The translations under genes were made by a program, and so were the position numbers. This document shows, piece after piece, positions 8,040 through 17,181 of a stretch of 64,000 bases of DNA; position 1 is the stretch's first letter; each line of letters begins with the position of its first letter. The DNA is from Haloarcula japonica DSM 6131 (lineage in GTDB: Archaea > Halobacteriota > Halobacteria > Halobacteriales > Haloarculaceae), in assembly GCF_000336635.1 (NCBI RefSeq), contig NZ_AOLY01000006.1, forward strand, positions 38,580-102,579, read 5' to 3'. Under the pieces are notes generated by a model. It was not told the DNA's origin, ran no database searches, and worked only from the letters and a program-made list of their open reading frames with translations.

Positions 8040-8663
8040 CTACTGGAGCGGGACGAATCGAACCCCGCCGTGATCCTCGCTATCGAGCGTGCCGTCAGCC
8101 TGTTTCTCCGCCCGAATGAGGCGTTGTTGTCCGTCGCCAATCGGAGCCAGAAGGACGCCACCCTCGCGGGTCTGCTCGACGAGCGGGGCGGGGAAATCCG
8201 GCGCAGCACAGGTCAGATATGTCCGGTCGTAGGGGGCGTGGTCGGGCCATCCGTTCTTGCCGTCGCCGACCCGAACAGAGATGTCGCCGTAGCCGGTCGC
8301 CTCCAGCGTCTCTCGTGCCTCGTCGGCAAGCGAGGCGTGGTACTCCACGCTGTAGACGTTCTCGGTACCGACCAGTTCGGCAGTCACCGCAGCGTGGTAA
8401 CCACAGCCGGTTCCCACCTCCAGCACCCGGTCTCCCGGGGATAGGTCGAGTACCTCGGCCATGATTGCGACCATGTGCGGCGCAGAAATCGTCTGGCCCG
8501 ACCCGATCGGGAGCGGACGGTCGGCGTAGGCGTCGTGTCGCTTGTCGTCCGGAACGAACTGATGGCGTGGAACCGATGCTATCGCCGCGAGAACGTCTTC
8601 GTCGGCGACCCGCTCTCGCAGACGGTCAGACAGCCGCGACCGCTGCCGGTCCCAGTCGACCAT
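8040..8663 (-). CDS. pcm: Protein-L-isoaspartate O-methyltransferase
   Basis: A 207-residue canonical Pcm. It has VPRHQFVP at 31-38, SGQTISAPHMVA around 55-66 (the loop binding the isoaspartyl substrate) and the SAM-binding VLEVGTGCGYHA around 80-91, and ends in FVPLQ as is common for the family. The enzyme starts repair of isomerised aspartate residues in the cytoplasm. The start at 8663 (MVDWDRQRSRL) sits 1 bp after the stop of the upstream zinc-finger gene, so the two are co-transcribed. The longer upstream frame belongs to the overlap with that gene and was not used. Confidence 0.9.
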   Translation of the reverse strand: MVDWDRQRSRLSDRLRERVADEDVLAAIASVPRHQFVPDDKRHDAYADRPLPIGSGQTISAPHMVAIMAEVLDLSPGDRVLEVGTGCGYHAAVTAELVGTENVYSVEYHASLADEARETLEATGYGDISVRVGDGKNGWPDHAPYDRTYLTCAAPDFPAPLVEQTREGGVLLAPIGDGQQRLIRAEKQADGTLDSEDHGGVRFVPLQ

Positions 8664-8664
8664 C

Positions 8665-9318
8665 CTACCACGCCGACCACGCCGTGGTCGACTCGTCTCT
8701 GACGTACAACCGGTTGATGTCCTTCGCGATACCCATGTCGCCGTCGTGGTCCATGTTCTCGTGGTCGTAGCCGTGGGCGTCGTCGCGGACGTGGATCCCC
8801 TCGACGGTGAACTCTTCTTCGCCGAATTCCTCGGTCTCGCCGACGACGAACTCGTAGTCGCCGGGAACGTGGAGTTTGAAGCTCTCGGTCTCATCGTGGG
8901 TCCCGTCTTTCGGGTGCATCGTGACGTTGACCGAGACGTTGCCGACGGCCCGCGACCAGATTGTCTCGACGTCCTCGGCGGCCGCCTCGTCCTCGCGGCC
9001 GTCCGCGGTCTCTAAACTGGTGATGCGCGCGGTCACGACGGCCTCCTCGGTCTCCAGCAGGAATTCCTCGCCAACGGACAGCTCTTCTTCGGCTGGCACG
9101 TCGACCTCGGCGGTGAAGGAGTCCCCGTCCTGTGAGACGACGACACTACGCTGTAGCGTCTCGTCCTCCGGGAGTTGTTCCTTGTGGACATGGTCGCAGT
9201 CCGTACAGCGAACCGTCACGTGGCCGCCCGGCTTCAGCACCTCGTGAACCGTTTCCAGGTCCGGCGAACAGGCCGGACACGGGAGGGCGATGCGGTCGCC
9301 CGGTGTAGCGTCTGTCAT
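8665..9318 (-). CDS. HVO_0476-like zinc finger protein
   Basis: A 217-residue acidic protein. The N-terminus holds a zinc ribbon: C14/C17 (CPAC) and C38/C41 (CTDC). The rest is predicted beta-rich and ends in a segment with GIHVRDDAHGYDHENMDHDGD, then AKDINRLYVRD. It matches from memory a haloarchaeal family named after HVO_0476. Its stop is 1 bp from the pcm start, so it is translationally linked to protein repair, but no function is established from the sequence. Confidence 0.8.
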   Translation of the reverse strand: MTDATPGDRIALPCPACSPDLETVHEVLKPGGHVTVRCTDCDHVHKEQLPEDETLQRSVVVSQDGDSFTAEVDVPAEEELSVGEEFLLETEEAVVTARITSLETADGREDEAAAEDVETIWSRAVGNVSVNVTMHPKDGTHDETESFKLHVPGDYEFVVGETEEFGEEEFTVEGIHVRDDAHGYDHENMDHDGDMGIAKDINRLYVRDESTTAWSAW

Positions 9319-9440
9319 ATACAGCCGTTGACTGCGCTCCCCTAAATGGTCGTCGCCACGGCGCTGCTCGTGGTTCTCACTCGCACGGCCGCACGTGCTG
9401 GAGATGTTCCACGTTCGCGGCGTTGCCGTTCACTCAACAT

Positions 9441-9459
9441 GAGGAAGTTCCACTTCCTC
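9441..9459 (-). repeat. Perfect 8-bp hairpin downstream of the aminopeptidase gene
   Basis: GAGGAAGT and ACTTCCTC flank a 3-nt loop (TCC), starting 19 nt past the aminopeptidase stop. It could act as a 3' hairpin or be a chance palindrome. No T-tract follows it on the minus strand. Confidence 0.4.
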
Positions 9460-9478
9460 GCCCACCTCGCGGTTCATT

Positions 9479-10438
9479 TCATTCACTGCTCGGCTTCGGG
9501 AGGTCTACGACCTCCCCGTCCGCATACACGGTCGGTTCGGTCAGGATTCCGTCCAGATGAATCGGCGCGTGGACATCGCCGCCCATCGCGTGGTCGTCAC
9601 CGATAGCGATGTGAACAGTGCCGCCGGCCTTCTCGTCCAAGAGAACGGAGCCGACGAGTTCGGTGACGGCGACGTTCGTGCCGATACCCAACTCTGCGAG
9701 ATTGTACGCGTCCCGACCGACCTCTTCAGCGGCGTCCTCGACCTGCGCACGGATATCGGGGTCGTCGATGTCCGTGACGTAGCCGTCCTCAACCTCGAAA
9801 GTGAGTCGCTTGCCGTCGAGTTTGCCGTGGGGGCGCATCGTCCCGTCGACGACGAACGTGCCGTCGGCCGTCTCCGGAGCGAGGAACACCTCGCCGGCGG
9901 GGAGGTTCGACATCTCGCCGGCCTCGTGGACGATACCGGTGTCCATGTGCCACTCGCGCGCACCGATGCCGAACGTGATATCGGTCCCCTGGGGCGACGT
10001 GACCCGGATTTCCTCGGCGTCTTCGACCTGTGCCAGCACGTCCTCGCAGTGCTGTTCGATACGGTGGTAGTCGGCGTCTAACCCCATCAGGAACACGCCC
10101 TCGCTGATGCCGGGCAGGGTCGCAACGCGAGCGCCGGCCTCGTTGGCGTCGGTGCGGGCCTCGGTGTGGCTCAGGCTCTTGGTCGTCGGTGCGAGCACGA
10201 CATCAGCGGTTTCCATCGCACCGGCAACCGGTGCGGGCGGCTCCGCGCCGTGTTGCTCGCCCGGTGGGTAGCGCACGAAAACGGAATCATCAGTAATCTC
10301 GGCGGCGACACGATACAGCGCCTCGCCGATTGATTTCCGCTGGTCGTCAGTGATGACGGCACATGACTCGTCGGACTGGAGGTTCAGGCACTGTTTGACG
10401 GCGGTCTCGGCGGGCGCACGAAGCGACGAGTTGTCCAT
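9479..10438 (-). CDS. Aminopeptidase (M29/leucyl aminopeptidase-like)
   Basis: A 319-residue cytosolic enzyme resembling the thermophilic (M29-like) aminopeptidase group. The C-terminal half carries the recognisable blocks EMSNLPAGEVFLAPE, NLAELGIGTN and LDEKAGGTVHIAIGD, then HAPIHLDGIL, which supply the Glu/His/Asp metal ligands in this fold. The shorter start (MDNSSLRAPAET, ATG at 10438) is preferred because the 30 upstream codons are unlike the family. The gene is divergent from GAPDH, with about 190 bp between the starts. Aminopeptidase is the usual annotation; related dioxygenase-like proteins share the fold, so the specificity is unsure. Confidence 0.75.
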   Translation of the reverse strand: MDNSSLRAPAETAVKQCLNLQSDESCAVITDDQRKSIGEALYRVAAEITDDSVFVRYPPGEQHGAEPPAPVAGAMETADVVLAPTTKSLSHTEARTDANEAGARVATLPGISEGVFLMGLDADYHRIEQHCEDVLAQVEDAEEIRVTSPQGTDITFGIGAREWHMDTGIVHEAGEMSNLPAGEVFLAPETADGTFVVDGTMRPHGKLDGKRLTFEVEDGYVTDIDDPDIRAQVEDAAEEVGRDAYNLAELGIGTNVAVTELVGSVLLDEKAGGTVHIAIGDDHAMGGDVHAPIHLDGILTEPTVYADGEVVDLPKPSSE

Positions 10439-10630
10439 ACAACTGGTTGCGTACTCCGGCTGAATAACTCTTGATAGACTGCCGGCGCACGCCAGCGAAA
10501 CACGCCATATCTCGGTGTTTTCTGGCAATCCGTGCTAAAAGTTCACAATGTCCAGAGGTACAACTATCTGAGTTAATTTCTCCGTAAATTAATCACAAAG
10601 AATATACTCTCCCCGAAGGTATAGGCGTAC

Positions 10631-11695
10631 ATGCTCCACGTGGGCATCAACGGCTTCGGCACCATCGGGAAACGCGTCGCTGACGCGGTGCGTGTCCAGC
10701 CAGATATGACAGTAGCGGGCGTCGCAAAGCGCTCGCCGAACTTCGAGGCAACTATCGCAGACGACCGCGGCTACGACCTCTACGCCGCGGACGGCCGCGA
10801 ACCGTTCGATGAAGCCGATCTCGCGACGGCCGGTACGGTCCATGACCTCATTGAAACGAGCGACGTGGTCGTCGACACCACGCCGAGTGGCGTTGGCGCG
10901 GCCAACGCGTCGCTATACGCCGAACATGACACGCCGGCCATCTTCCAGGGTGGGGAAGACCCTGACGTGGCAGACGTGAGCTTCAACGCTCGCGCCAACT
11001 ACGAGAAGGCAGTCGGGGCTGATACAGCTCGCGTCGTCTCCTGTAATACAACAGGCCTTTCACGCTTGCTCGCGCCGCTCAGGGAATCATACGGGGTTGA
11101 AAAATCGCGTGTAACACTGGTCCGGCGCGGTGCCGACCCGGGCCAGACTGGTCGTGGCCCGATCAACGACACACTCCCTGACCCCGTCGAAATCCCCTCC
11201 CACCACGGTCCCGACGTACAGACGATTTTCCCCGACCTCGACATCGACACGATGGGAATGAAGGTCCCGACCACGCAGATGCACACCCACAGCGTCAACG
11301 TCACGCTGGAGAGCGAGCCCACAACGGAGGAGGTCACGTCCCTGCTCGCCGACGAGTCGCGGCTGTTCCTCATCCCGGAGACGCTCGGTATCGACGGCGC
11401 GGGGAAGCTCAAGGAGTACACCCGCGACGCCGGTCGCCCGCGCGGTGACGTGTGGGAGAACTGCATCTGGGCCGAATCCATCACGGTCGAGGGGCGGGAC
11501 CTCTACCTGTTCCAAGCGATCCACCAGGAAGCCGATGTCGTGCCGGAGAACATCGACGCCGTCCGCGCGCTCTCGGAGCGGACCGCGAGCGCCGAGAAGA
11601 GTATCCGCCGGACCGACGAAGCACTCGGTGTCGGCCGCGGCCTCGTCGAACACGACGGCAGCCCACAGCGCGTCGACAGTCACGCCGACGACTGA
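10631..11695 (+). CDS. gap: Type II glyceraldehyde-3-phosphate dehydrogenase
   Basis: The 354-residue archaeal type II GAPDH interconverts glyceraldehyde 3-phosphate and 1,3-bisphosphoglycerate. The dinucleotide fold begins [13 protein letters not shown] (4-16) and the catalytic cysteine is C138 in [23 protein letters not shown] residues ([11 protein letters not shown]) contribute the archaeal-specific active site. In haloarchaea the type II enzyme generally serves gluconeogenesis (family knowledge). An AT-rich promoter region lies directly upstream; the start is the ATG beginning MLHVGING. The gene stands alone, with the convergent phosphoesterase gene 3 bp past its stop. Confidence 0.93.
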   Translation: MLHVGINGFGTIGKRVADAVRVQPDMTVAGVAKRSPNFEATIADDRGYDLYAADGREPFDEADLATAGTVHDLIETSDVVVDTTPSGVGAANASLYAEHDTPAIFQGGEDPDVADVSFNARANYEKAVGADTARVVSCNTTGLSRLLAPLRESYGVEKSRVTLVRRGADPGQTGRGPINDTLPDPVEIPSHHGPDVQTIFPDLDIDTMGMKVPTTQMHTHSVNVTLESEPTTEEVTSLLADESRLFLIPETLGIDGAGKLKEYTRDAGRPRGDVWENCIWAESITVEGRDLYLFQAIHQEADVVPENIDAVRALSERTASAEKSIRRTDEALGVGRGLVEHDGSPQRVDSHADD

Positions 11696-11698
11696 TTC

Positions 11699-12190
11699 TC
11701 ACCCCAGTTCGTGGAATTCGACCTCGCCGGTCTCCGTCGAGAGCGTCGCGACCGAGAACGGCTCGGGGGCGGGCGGAATCGAGATGCCGCCGGGGTTGAT
11801 TCGTTCCGTGCCACCGCGCTCCTCGTGACCGCGTTCGTGCGTGTGTCCGTGGAACACGTAGTCGTAGTTTCCGCATTCGACCAGTGCGTCGACGATCTTC
11901 CCGCTCGTTCCGTGATACACCGCGATGGCGTTCCCGTCAACCGTCAGCTCGCCCAGCTCGCCGAAGTACGTGCCGAACTCCTCGACGGTAGACTGGACTG
12001 CCCACTCGCCGTCGTTGTTGCCGCGGACGGCGTAAAACGACCAGTCACCATCGAACGGCATCACCGAGAACGGGGCGACGAAGTCGCCGCAGTGGATGAC
12101 CGTCTCACAGCCCGCGTCCGCGAACGTCTCGACCGCGGTCTCGACCTGCGCGGCGTTGTCGTGTGTGTCAGAGACGATGCCGACGTGCAT
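11699..12190 (-). CDS. YfcE/MJ0936-type metallophosphoesterase
   Basis: A 163-residue calcineurin-like phosphoesterase. All metal motifs are visible: GIVSDTHDN (4-12), VIHCGDF, the GNND block (VRGNNDGEW), YHGT and FHGHTHE. Small proteins of this family hydrolyse phosphodiesters, often cyclic nucleotides or model substrates; the natural substrate is unknown. The start at 12190 (MHVGIVSD) places the first beta strand at the N-terminus, as in the family; the longer frame adds 32 non-homologous codons. Confidence 0.9.
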   Translation of the reverse strand: MHVGIVSDTHDNAAQVETAVETFADAGCETVIHCGDFVAPFSVMPFDGDWSFYAVRGNNDGEWAVQSTVEEFGTYFGELGELTVDGNAIAVYHGTSGKIVDALVECGNYDYVFHGHTHERGHEERGGTERINPGGISIPPAPEPFSVATLSTETGEVEFHELG

Positions 12191-12301
12191 ACCGACGATC
12201 TTCAGCCGGCAGGGACTTGAACCTATATACCCGGACGCTAGTGAGGACGCGGTCGCCGCGCAGGCGCGATGCTTTTGTTTAGTCACCGCCTACGACGACC
12301 G

Positions 12302-12553
12302 ATGGCACGGGGTCTCATCGGGACGATCGAGCTGATGGTCGCGGTCGTACTCGCCGCGCGGGTCACCCTCCTCGGCGTCGACAACCTCGCTCGTGGCCAG
12401 ACAGTGATCGGTGCGGTCTTTCTCGGGTTAGCTGTCGCCTTACTGGTCATCGAGTGGGTCGCTCCCTCCCCGACGGACATCCCCGGCGCAATCGCCGGCC
12501 GGGCACGTAGCGCGCTCCCCGGTGGGAAGCCACCGGACAGTGACGAGGACTAA
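12302..12553 (+). CDS. Small two-helix membrane protein
   Basis: An 83-residue protein starting [15 protein letters not shown], with two membrane helices (about 5-25 and 34-56) and a polar C-terminal tail ending PPDSDED. It resembles a haloarchaeal small membrane family (DUF7533-like, from memory). No function is apparent. It overlaps the convergent PIN-domain gene by 4 bp. Confidence 0.65.
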   Translation: MARGLIGTIELMVAVVLAARVTLLGVDNLARGQTVIGAVFLGLAVALLVIEWVAPSPTDIPGAIAGRARSALPGGKPPDSDED

Positions 12554-13224
12554 CTCTCGTCGCGCCAGCGGTCCGGATTGCCGGCGGCGAGATACTCCCT
12601 GAGCAGCGGCGGGAAGTTCCGCCCCTTGAGATACCGCAGTCCGAAGTCCTCCGCCCAGTTGATGATGCCCTGGTCCTCCGTGACGACGCCGGCGTCCAGT
12701 TCCTGAGCCAGTATCAGGAGGTCGAAGTCCTCGCGCGAGTCGAGCACGCCCTGTCGGAGCGTGTCCCGGTACTCATCGCGCAGGTCCGAGATGACCTTGT
12801 CCACCTCCGTCATGTGGTCGTGTTCCTCGACCGTTTCGGCCCGCGACTCCTCGGCCTTCCGGACCGCCTTCTCCGAAACGCGAAGGCCGCGGTCGACCCG
12901 TTCTGACATCTCGTCGATGAACTCGTACACCAGATCTGCTGGAATCCGCACCTCGTGGTGGGCCGGCGACTTCGTGATGACCCACGTATCCAGTTTCGTC
13001 AGCACGTCGTCGCTGATGGTCCGGTCCTCTAACATCGTCGTTAGTTCCGCCTGGATCGACGGCGGCATGTAACAGGAGATGTTGTGGACCAGTTTCGCCT
13101 CCGAGATGAGGTCGAGCAGGTCCAGGCAGGCCGCCTCCAAGTCCTCGTCGTCGCCTCTGATCTCCGGGGTGAGAAACAGCGACGTGTCGAGGACGAACCG
13201 TTGCTTGAGCGGGCGGTCGACCAT
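12550..13224 (-). CDS. RNA ligase partner protein (PIN domain)
   Basis: A 224-residue PIN-fold protein. The first acidic residue of the nuclease fold is D13 in RFVLDTSLF. The C-terminal acids appear in [30 protein letters not shown], of which the EDQG and WAED segments match the PIN pattern. This family is called RNA ligase partner protein because its gene travels with an archaeal ATP-dependent RNA ligase, found here divergently 97 bp away. PIN domains usually cut RNA, so a cut-and-seal role is plausible (inference). The start at [10 protein letters not shown] is used because the longer frame adds eight codons unlike the family. Confidence 0.88.
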   Translation of the reverse strand: MVDRPLKQRFVLDTSLFLTPEIRGDDEDLEAACLDLLDLISEAKLVHNISCYMPPSIQAELTTMLEDRTISDDVLTKLDTWVITKSPAHHEVRIPADLVYEFIDEMSERVDRGLRVSEKAVRKAEESRAETVEEHDHMTEVDKVISDLRDEYRDTLRQGVLDSREDFDLLILAQELDAGVVTEDQGIINWAEDFGLRYLKGRNFPPLLREYLAAGNPDRWRDES

Positions 13225-13320
13225 ACTGGTGCTACGATAGCCTGCCACTAATGCTCTCTGACAGGTACGGTGGTGACGCTCGCCAGCAGCATTTTAGTGT
13301 CGTGTCAACAATGAACACAC

Positions 13321-14433
13321 ATGTCGAGTGACTGGGGGTCGTTGTTCGACGTCGACACCGATCCCGAGGATCTACTGGAGCACTTCGATACCGAGTGGTT
13401 TCGCGGACAGCGGTACCGACACCTCAGCGACGAGCGTCACGGTATCGAACGCGGGACGGCGCTCGTCGGCGACGTGGTCGTTCGCGGCTATCCGTCGATG
13501 CCGCGCGCGCTCGTCCTCGAACCGGCAATCCGGAAGACCTTCGACGGCCCCGTCGCTATCGAGGAGAAACTCAACGGCTACAACGTCAGAGTCGCGCGGA
13601 TCGACGGCGACCTCCTGGCGTTCACCCGGAGCGGATTCATCTGTCCATACACTACGCGAAAGGTCGAAGCGTTACTCGACGCCGAGGCGTTCTTCGACGA
13701 CCACCCCGAGCAGATGCTGTGTGGCGAACTCGTCGGGCCGGAGAACCCCTACACTGACCACGACTACAGCGAGATCGAGGAGGTCGGGTTCTACGTGTTC
13801 GGAATTCACCACCGCGAGAGCGGGACGCCGATGGGCGTGGAACGGCGACTCGACCGGTGTGCGACCTACGGCCTCGACAGCGTCGACCACTACGGGACGT
13901 TCACCCCGGCAGCGGCCGTCGACGCCGCCCGTGAACGGATCGATGACCTGAACGCTCGCGGACGGGAGGGCGTGGTCCTGAAGTCGACGGATGGGGAGAC
14001 GGCGTTGAAATACACGACGAGTGCCATTCACCGGGCCGACCTCGAACACGCGTTCGAACTGCCCTTCGACTACGGTCGGGACTTCGTTTTCACGCGTGTC
14101 ATGCGGGAGGCCTTTCAGGCCGTCGAGCGCGGCGAATCGCCGGCGGCCGTCCGCGAGCGTGCACAGGCCCTCGGCGAAGCTATCCTCCGGCCCGCAGTCG
14201 AAACGATACGGACGGTAGACAGAGGTGACCCGGTCGGCGAAACACACACCGTTCGCGGCGACCCGAAAATCATCGACGACCTGCTGTCGTACTTCCGCGA
14301 GCAGGGGCTGGAACTCCACATCGAACGCGACGAGACAGTTGGCGACCAGCGGGTCATCACGTTCACCAAGATCGCGCAGTCGACGCGTGACAAGACGAGG
14401 TACTACCTAGAAGGTGGGACCATCGACGAGTGA
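13321..14433 (+). CDS. ATP-dependent RNA ligase (Pab1020-type)
   Basis: A 370-residue nucleotidyltransferase-superfamily ligase. Motif I is KLNG with the adenylated lysine at K83 (IEEKLNGYNVRV). Further motifs are FTRSGFICPY, the EL-containing LCGELVGPENPY, FYVFGIH, and motif V EGVVLKS. A helical C-terminal domain of about 120 residues follows, typical of the archaeal circularising ligases related to Pyrococcus Pab1020. It joins RNA 5'-phosphate and 3'-hydroxyl ends, and relatives make circular RNA. Its divergent PIN partner suggests a paired RNA-processing or repair function. It converges on a helicase gene with 14 bp between them. Confidence 0.93.
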   Translation: MSSDWGSLFDVDTDPEDLLEHFDTEWFRGQRYRHLSDERHGIERGTALVGDVVVRGYPSMPRALVLEPAIRKTFDGPVAIEEKLNGYNVRVARIDGDLLAFTRSGFICPYTTRKVEALLDAEAFFDDHPEQMLCGELVGPENPYTDHDYSEIEEVGFYVFGIHHRESGTPMGVERRLDRCATYGLDSVDHYGTFTPAAAVDAARERIDDLNARGREGVVLKSTDGETALKYTTSAIHRADLEHAFELPFDYGRDFVFTRVMREAFQAVERGESPAAVRERAQALGEAILRPAVETIRTVDRGDPVGETHTVRGDPKIIDDLLSYFREQGLELHIERDETVGDQRVITFTKIAQSTRDKTRYYLEGGTIDE

Positions 14434-14447
14434 GAAAATCGCCCGCG

Positions 14448-16289
14448 TCAGTCGGCCGCGAGGGTCTCGCTGGCGTCGTCGAGCAGTTGCTCGATGGAGC
14501 GGTCGCTTGGCTCGTTCTCTAGCAACACGTCGATTGGGAGCGTCGGCGCGCCGTCGACGAGGTTCTCAAGCAGGACAAGCCGTTCGCGGGCCCGGGACAT
14601 CCCGACGTAGAACACGCGCCGTTCGTTGTCGGTCAGCGTCGGGATGGGACTGGTGTGTTTCGTGAACTCATCCATGCCGGGTACCTCGATACCCTGCTGG
14701 TCGACAGTCGCGGCCATCTGCTCGACGACTTTCTCGGTGAGGTCGGTCGCGACGAACACGTGGTCGGCCTCGCGACCTTTGGCGGAGTGGATGGTGCCGA
14801 CACGGACGCGGTCGGCGTCCATCCCGGTGTAGTCGCCGTTGAAGTAGGCATCGACGGTCCGCTCCTGGAAGTTGGTCACCTTCCGGAGCATGTCACCCGC
14901 CGAGGCCGCGTCGGGGAGGAACGGAACGTGCTCCCGGACCACGTCGGGGTCGATCTCGATGTCGGCGATGTCTTCGTCCTCGTGGGACTCGTCGATCTCT
15001 TCGAGCGCGTCGAAGAGTTCGTCACGCTCGCCCGTACCGAACGCGGAGTCGACGAGCATGTCGGCGAGCCGGCGCGCTTCGAGCACCGTGAGCGGCTCGT
15101 CGGCTTCGACGGCTTCGAGCCCGTTGACGTACTGGGTGAGCCGGTCGGTCCACATCCGCTGGTCGGTGAGACAGGAGAAAGGGATCCCGTTGTCGATGAA
15201 CTCGTCGATGAACTGGAACATCTGGTAGCGGGCCCGGAACAGCACCATCACCGTCTCGTCGGACTGCTCGATGGTCCGCGTGACGTTCCGGGAGAGGTCG
15301 AACATCGAGGGGTTCTGGACCGCCTCAACGCGGCCGCCCTCCTTGCGCGGATTGAGGTCTTTCTCCTGGCGTTTTTCGATGTGGCGGACCTCGCGGTTGA
15401 CGACGTTCAGGATGCGCGAGGGGAGCCGGTAGGAGTTCGGCAGGACTTCGTCCTGTGTGACGACTTCCTCGAGCAGGAGGTCGGGGTCAGCGCCCTGCCA
15501 GGCGTAGACGACTTGGTCGTCGTCGCCGGCGATGAGGACTCGCTCCATGTGGGGTTTCCACTCGTCGTACACGTCGTACTGCAGCGTCGTGATATCCTGA
15601 AACTCGTCGATGATGAGATAGTCAACGTTGGGGAGCAGCGAGCGCTGGGCGACCCGTTCGAGCATGTCGGCGAAGCCGGTCAGGTCGTTCTCGCCCTTGT
15701 AGGTGCGCCAGCCGCGAATGGCGCTGGGCACGTCGATGCGGTCATCGTCGGTCGGCCAGGTCGGCGTGTACTTGTTGCCGGTCTGTGCGTTGTCGTCGAT
15801 TTCCGGCGGCAGTCGGACCTCCTCGTCGTCCCACTTGAACGGGACGTCGTACCAGTCGGCCACGTCACGGCGGGTCCGCTGGAGCCACTGGCTCGTCGCG
15901 ATGATCTTGTTCCCGATGGTAGTCGAACGGGCCGACCGACGCCGGGACCCTTCGTACTCGTCCTCGTAGTCAATGCCGAACTCCTCGCAGAAAGCCTCCT
16001 TGTCGTCCTCGCCGACGACGTCGCCACGGGAGAGGTTCAGCAGTTCGTACGCCTTCGCGTGCATCGTACAGACGTTGCCGCGGAGGGCACGAGGGGACAG
16101 GCCGAGTCGGTCCGCGAGTCGCTCACGGATCTCGGCGGCCGCCGCACGCGTGTACGAGACAACCAGTACGTCACGGAAATCGACGTCGTCGTCTTCCAGC
16201 AGTTCGTCGACGCGGTCGAGTAGCGCCGTCGTCTTCCCGCTACCGGGCCCACCGAACAGGCGGACAACCTCGGTGGTCGAATCAGTCAT
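14448..16289 (-). CDS. UvrD/Rep-type superfamily I helicase
   Basis: A 613-residue SF1A helicase. It has Walker A FGGPGSGKTTAL (residues 12-23), motif Ia VVSYTRAAA, motif II IIDEFQDIT, motif III AGDDDQVVYAWQGAD, motif IV LPNSYRLP, motif V RVGTIHSAKGREADHVFV and motif VI FYVGMSRARERLVLLE. It should unwind DNA 3' to 5'. The length is shorter than bacterial UvrD, and the 2B subdomain is reduced. It is monocistronic and convergent with the RNA ligase gene. Confidence 0.93.
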   Translation of the reverse strand: MTDSTTEVVRLFGGPGSGKTTALLDRVDELLEDDDVDFRDVLVVSYTRAAAAEIRERLADRLGLSPRALRGNVCTMHAKAYELLNLSRGDVVGEDDKEAFCEEFGIDYEDEYEGSRRRSARSTTIGNKIIATSQWLQRTRRDVADWYDVPFKWDDEEVRLPPEIDDNAQTGNKYTPTWPTDDDRIDVPSAIRGWRTYKGENDLTGFADMLERVAQRSLLPNVDYLIIDEFQDITTLQYDVYDEWKPHMERVLIAGDDDQVVYAWQGADPDLLLEEVVTQDEVLPNSYRLPSRILNVVNREVRHIEKRQEKDLNPRKEGGRVEAVQNPSMFDLSRNVTRTIEQSDETVMVLFRARYQMFQFIDEFIDNGIPFSCLTDQRMWTDRLTQYVNGLEAVEADEPLTVLEARRLADMLVDSAFGTGERDELFDALEEIDESHEDEDIADIEIDPDVVREHVPFLPDAASAGDMLRKVTNFQERTVDAYFNGDYTGMDADRVRVGTIHSAKGREADHVFVATDLTEKVVEQMAATVDQQGIEVPGMDEFTKHTSPIPTLTDNERRVFYVGMSRARERLVLLENLVDGAPTLPIDVLLENEPSDRSIEQLLDDASETLAAD

Positions 16290-16370
16290 TGAACATGTAG
16301 TGGGACCGCGGCCAAATAAACAACGTGCTTTACCGAGGCGACAACTGACGGGCGCACCCGAACGGTTTTC

Positions 16371-16670
16371 TCATCGGTACAGCGATACGTACAGCATCGC
16401 GAACCCGATGATGAACGGGATCGTCTCCGACATCTGGAAGAAGACGCGAACGAGGGCCCCGGTCTCGCCGGCGCTCAATTGCGTGATGACGCTGGATATA
16501 GCGACGCCCATACTGATGAATGCAAAGCCGACGAACGCGTACTGGAGTCGTTCTGACGGGCGTTTTCGGTAGGCCTGGAAGCTAATCAAGGTGATACCGA
16601 GCGTCAGTCCGAACACCACCATCCGCATCAGGATGAGCGCGCTACGTGCGATAGTCACGCCAGTCGTCAT
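16371..16670 (-). CDS. Small membrane protein (DUF7521-like)
   Basis: A 99-residue protein with three membrane helices (about 8-30, 41-62 and 72-95), ending RYV-like (LYVSLYR). It lies just downstream of a winged-helix regulator in the same direction. In haloarchaea such a three-helix protein and a small HTH protein commonly occur as a pair (from memory, DUF7521). The membrane protein may sense something and the regulator respond, but this is inference. Confidence 0.7.
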   Translation of the reverse strand: MTTGVTIARSALILMRMVVFGLTLGITLISFQAYRKRPSERLQYAFVGFAFISMGVAISSVITQLSAGETGALVRVFFQMSETIPFIIGFAMLYVSLYR

Positions 16671-16698
16671 GCGGTCACCCGTTCACTGATCGGCACGC

Positions 16699-17049
16699 TC
16701 ATTCCGGATTCAGCTCGTCCCAGAGCTGACTGAACCGGTCCGGGAGGTTTTCTTCCCGATAGATGCGTACTTTGTACTCCTCGTCTTCAAGCGAGATGAC
16801 CGTCGACTCGAAGTTGGACTCGTACACTTTGTAGTGGTTTCCGTCCTCGGCGACGAGCGTCCGGTCGGTGACGAGGTCGTACTCGTCGAGAAGTTCGATA
16901 CGGCGATACACCGTCGGCAGCGAGAGGTCACACTCCTCTGCGAGGTCCTTCGCCGACTGCGGTTCTCGACTGATCGCAGCGAGCACGCGGCGTGCGTGCT
17001 TATCGCCGATAGTATCGAGAATCTCCTCGATGCTCTGTTCCTCAGCCAC
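16699..17049 (-). CDS. Winged-helix transcription regulator (ArsR-like)
   Basis: A 116-residue regulator with HTH residues about 20-60: RRVLAAISREPQSAKDLAEEC, turn, then the recognition helix LSLPTVYRRIELLDEYDL. A beta wing follows (VAEDGNHYKVYES) and a C-terminal EEYKVRIYR segment. No metal-binding cysteines are seen. The TATA box at 17071-17079 predicts a leaderless start at this ATG. The gene is divergent from a PadR-type regulator and upstream of the small membrane protein. Confidence 0.85.
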   Translation of the reverse strand: MAEEQSIEEILDTIGDKHARRVLAAISREPQSAKDLAEECDLSLPTVYRRIELLDEYDLVTDRTLVAEDGNHYKVYESNFESTVISLEDEEYKVRIYREENLPDRFSQLWDELNPE

Positions 17050-17070
17050 TACACCAAGATTCGCGTCATG

Positions 17071-17079
17071 TTATATAAG
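17071..17079 (-). promoter_or_regulatory. TATA box of the winged-helix regulator
   Basis: CTTATATAA on the minus strand, centred 26 bp upstream of ATG 17049. It predicts a leaderless mRNA. Confidence 0.65.
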
Positions 17080-17126
17080 CGTTTTCGAGCACTGTGGTGG
17101 TTTCACTCTCAGAAAACACTGCCCCG

Positions 17127-17133
17127 TTTATAT
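17127..17133 (+). promoter_or_regulatory. TATA box of the PadR-type gene
   Basis: TTTATAT about 52 bp upstream of ATG 17182, leaving a leader of about 25 nt. AGGTGA at 17172-17177, 4 nt before the ATG, looks like a Shine-Dalgarno site, which is unusual for this mostly leaderless window. Confidence 0.5.
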
Positions 17134-17181
17134 CACGATAGCCACTGTAGCACTCACTGCGGATTGCGTTCAGGTGAGACG

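Noticed and set aside
14655..16223. Long plus-strand ORF (522 codons) opposite the UvrD-type helicase gene
   Set aside because: It lies fully antisense to a gene with all helicase motifs; its protein is valine- and aspartate-rich without recognisable domains, a typical high-GC antisense shadow.
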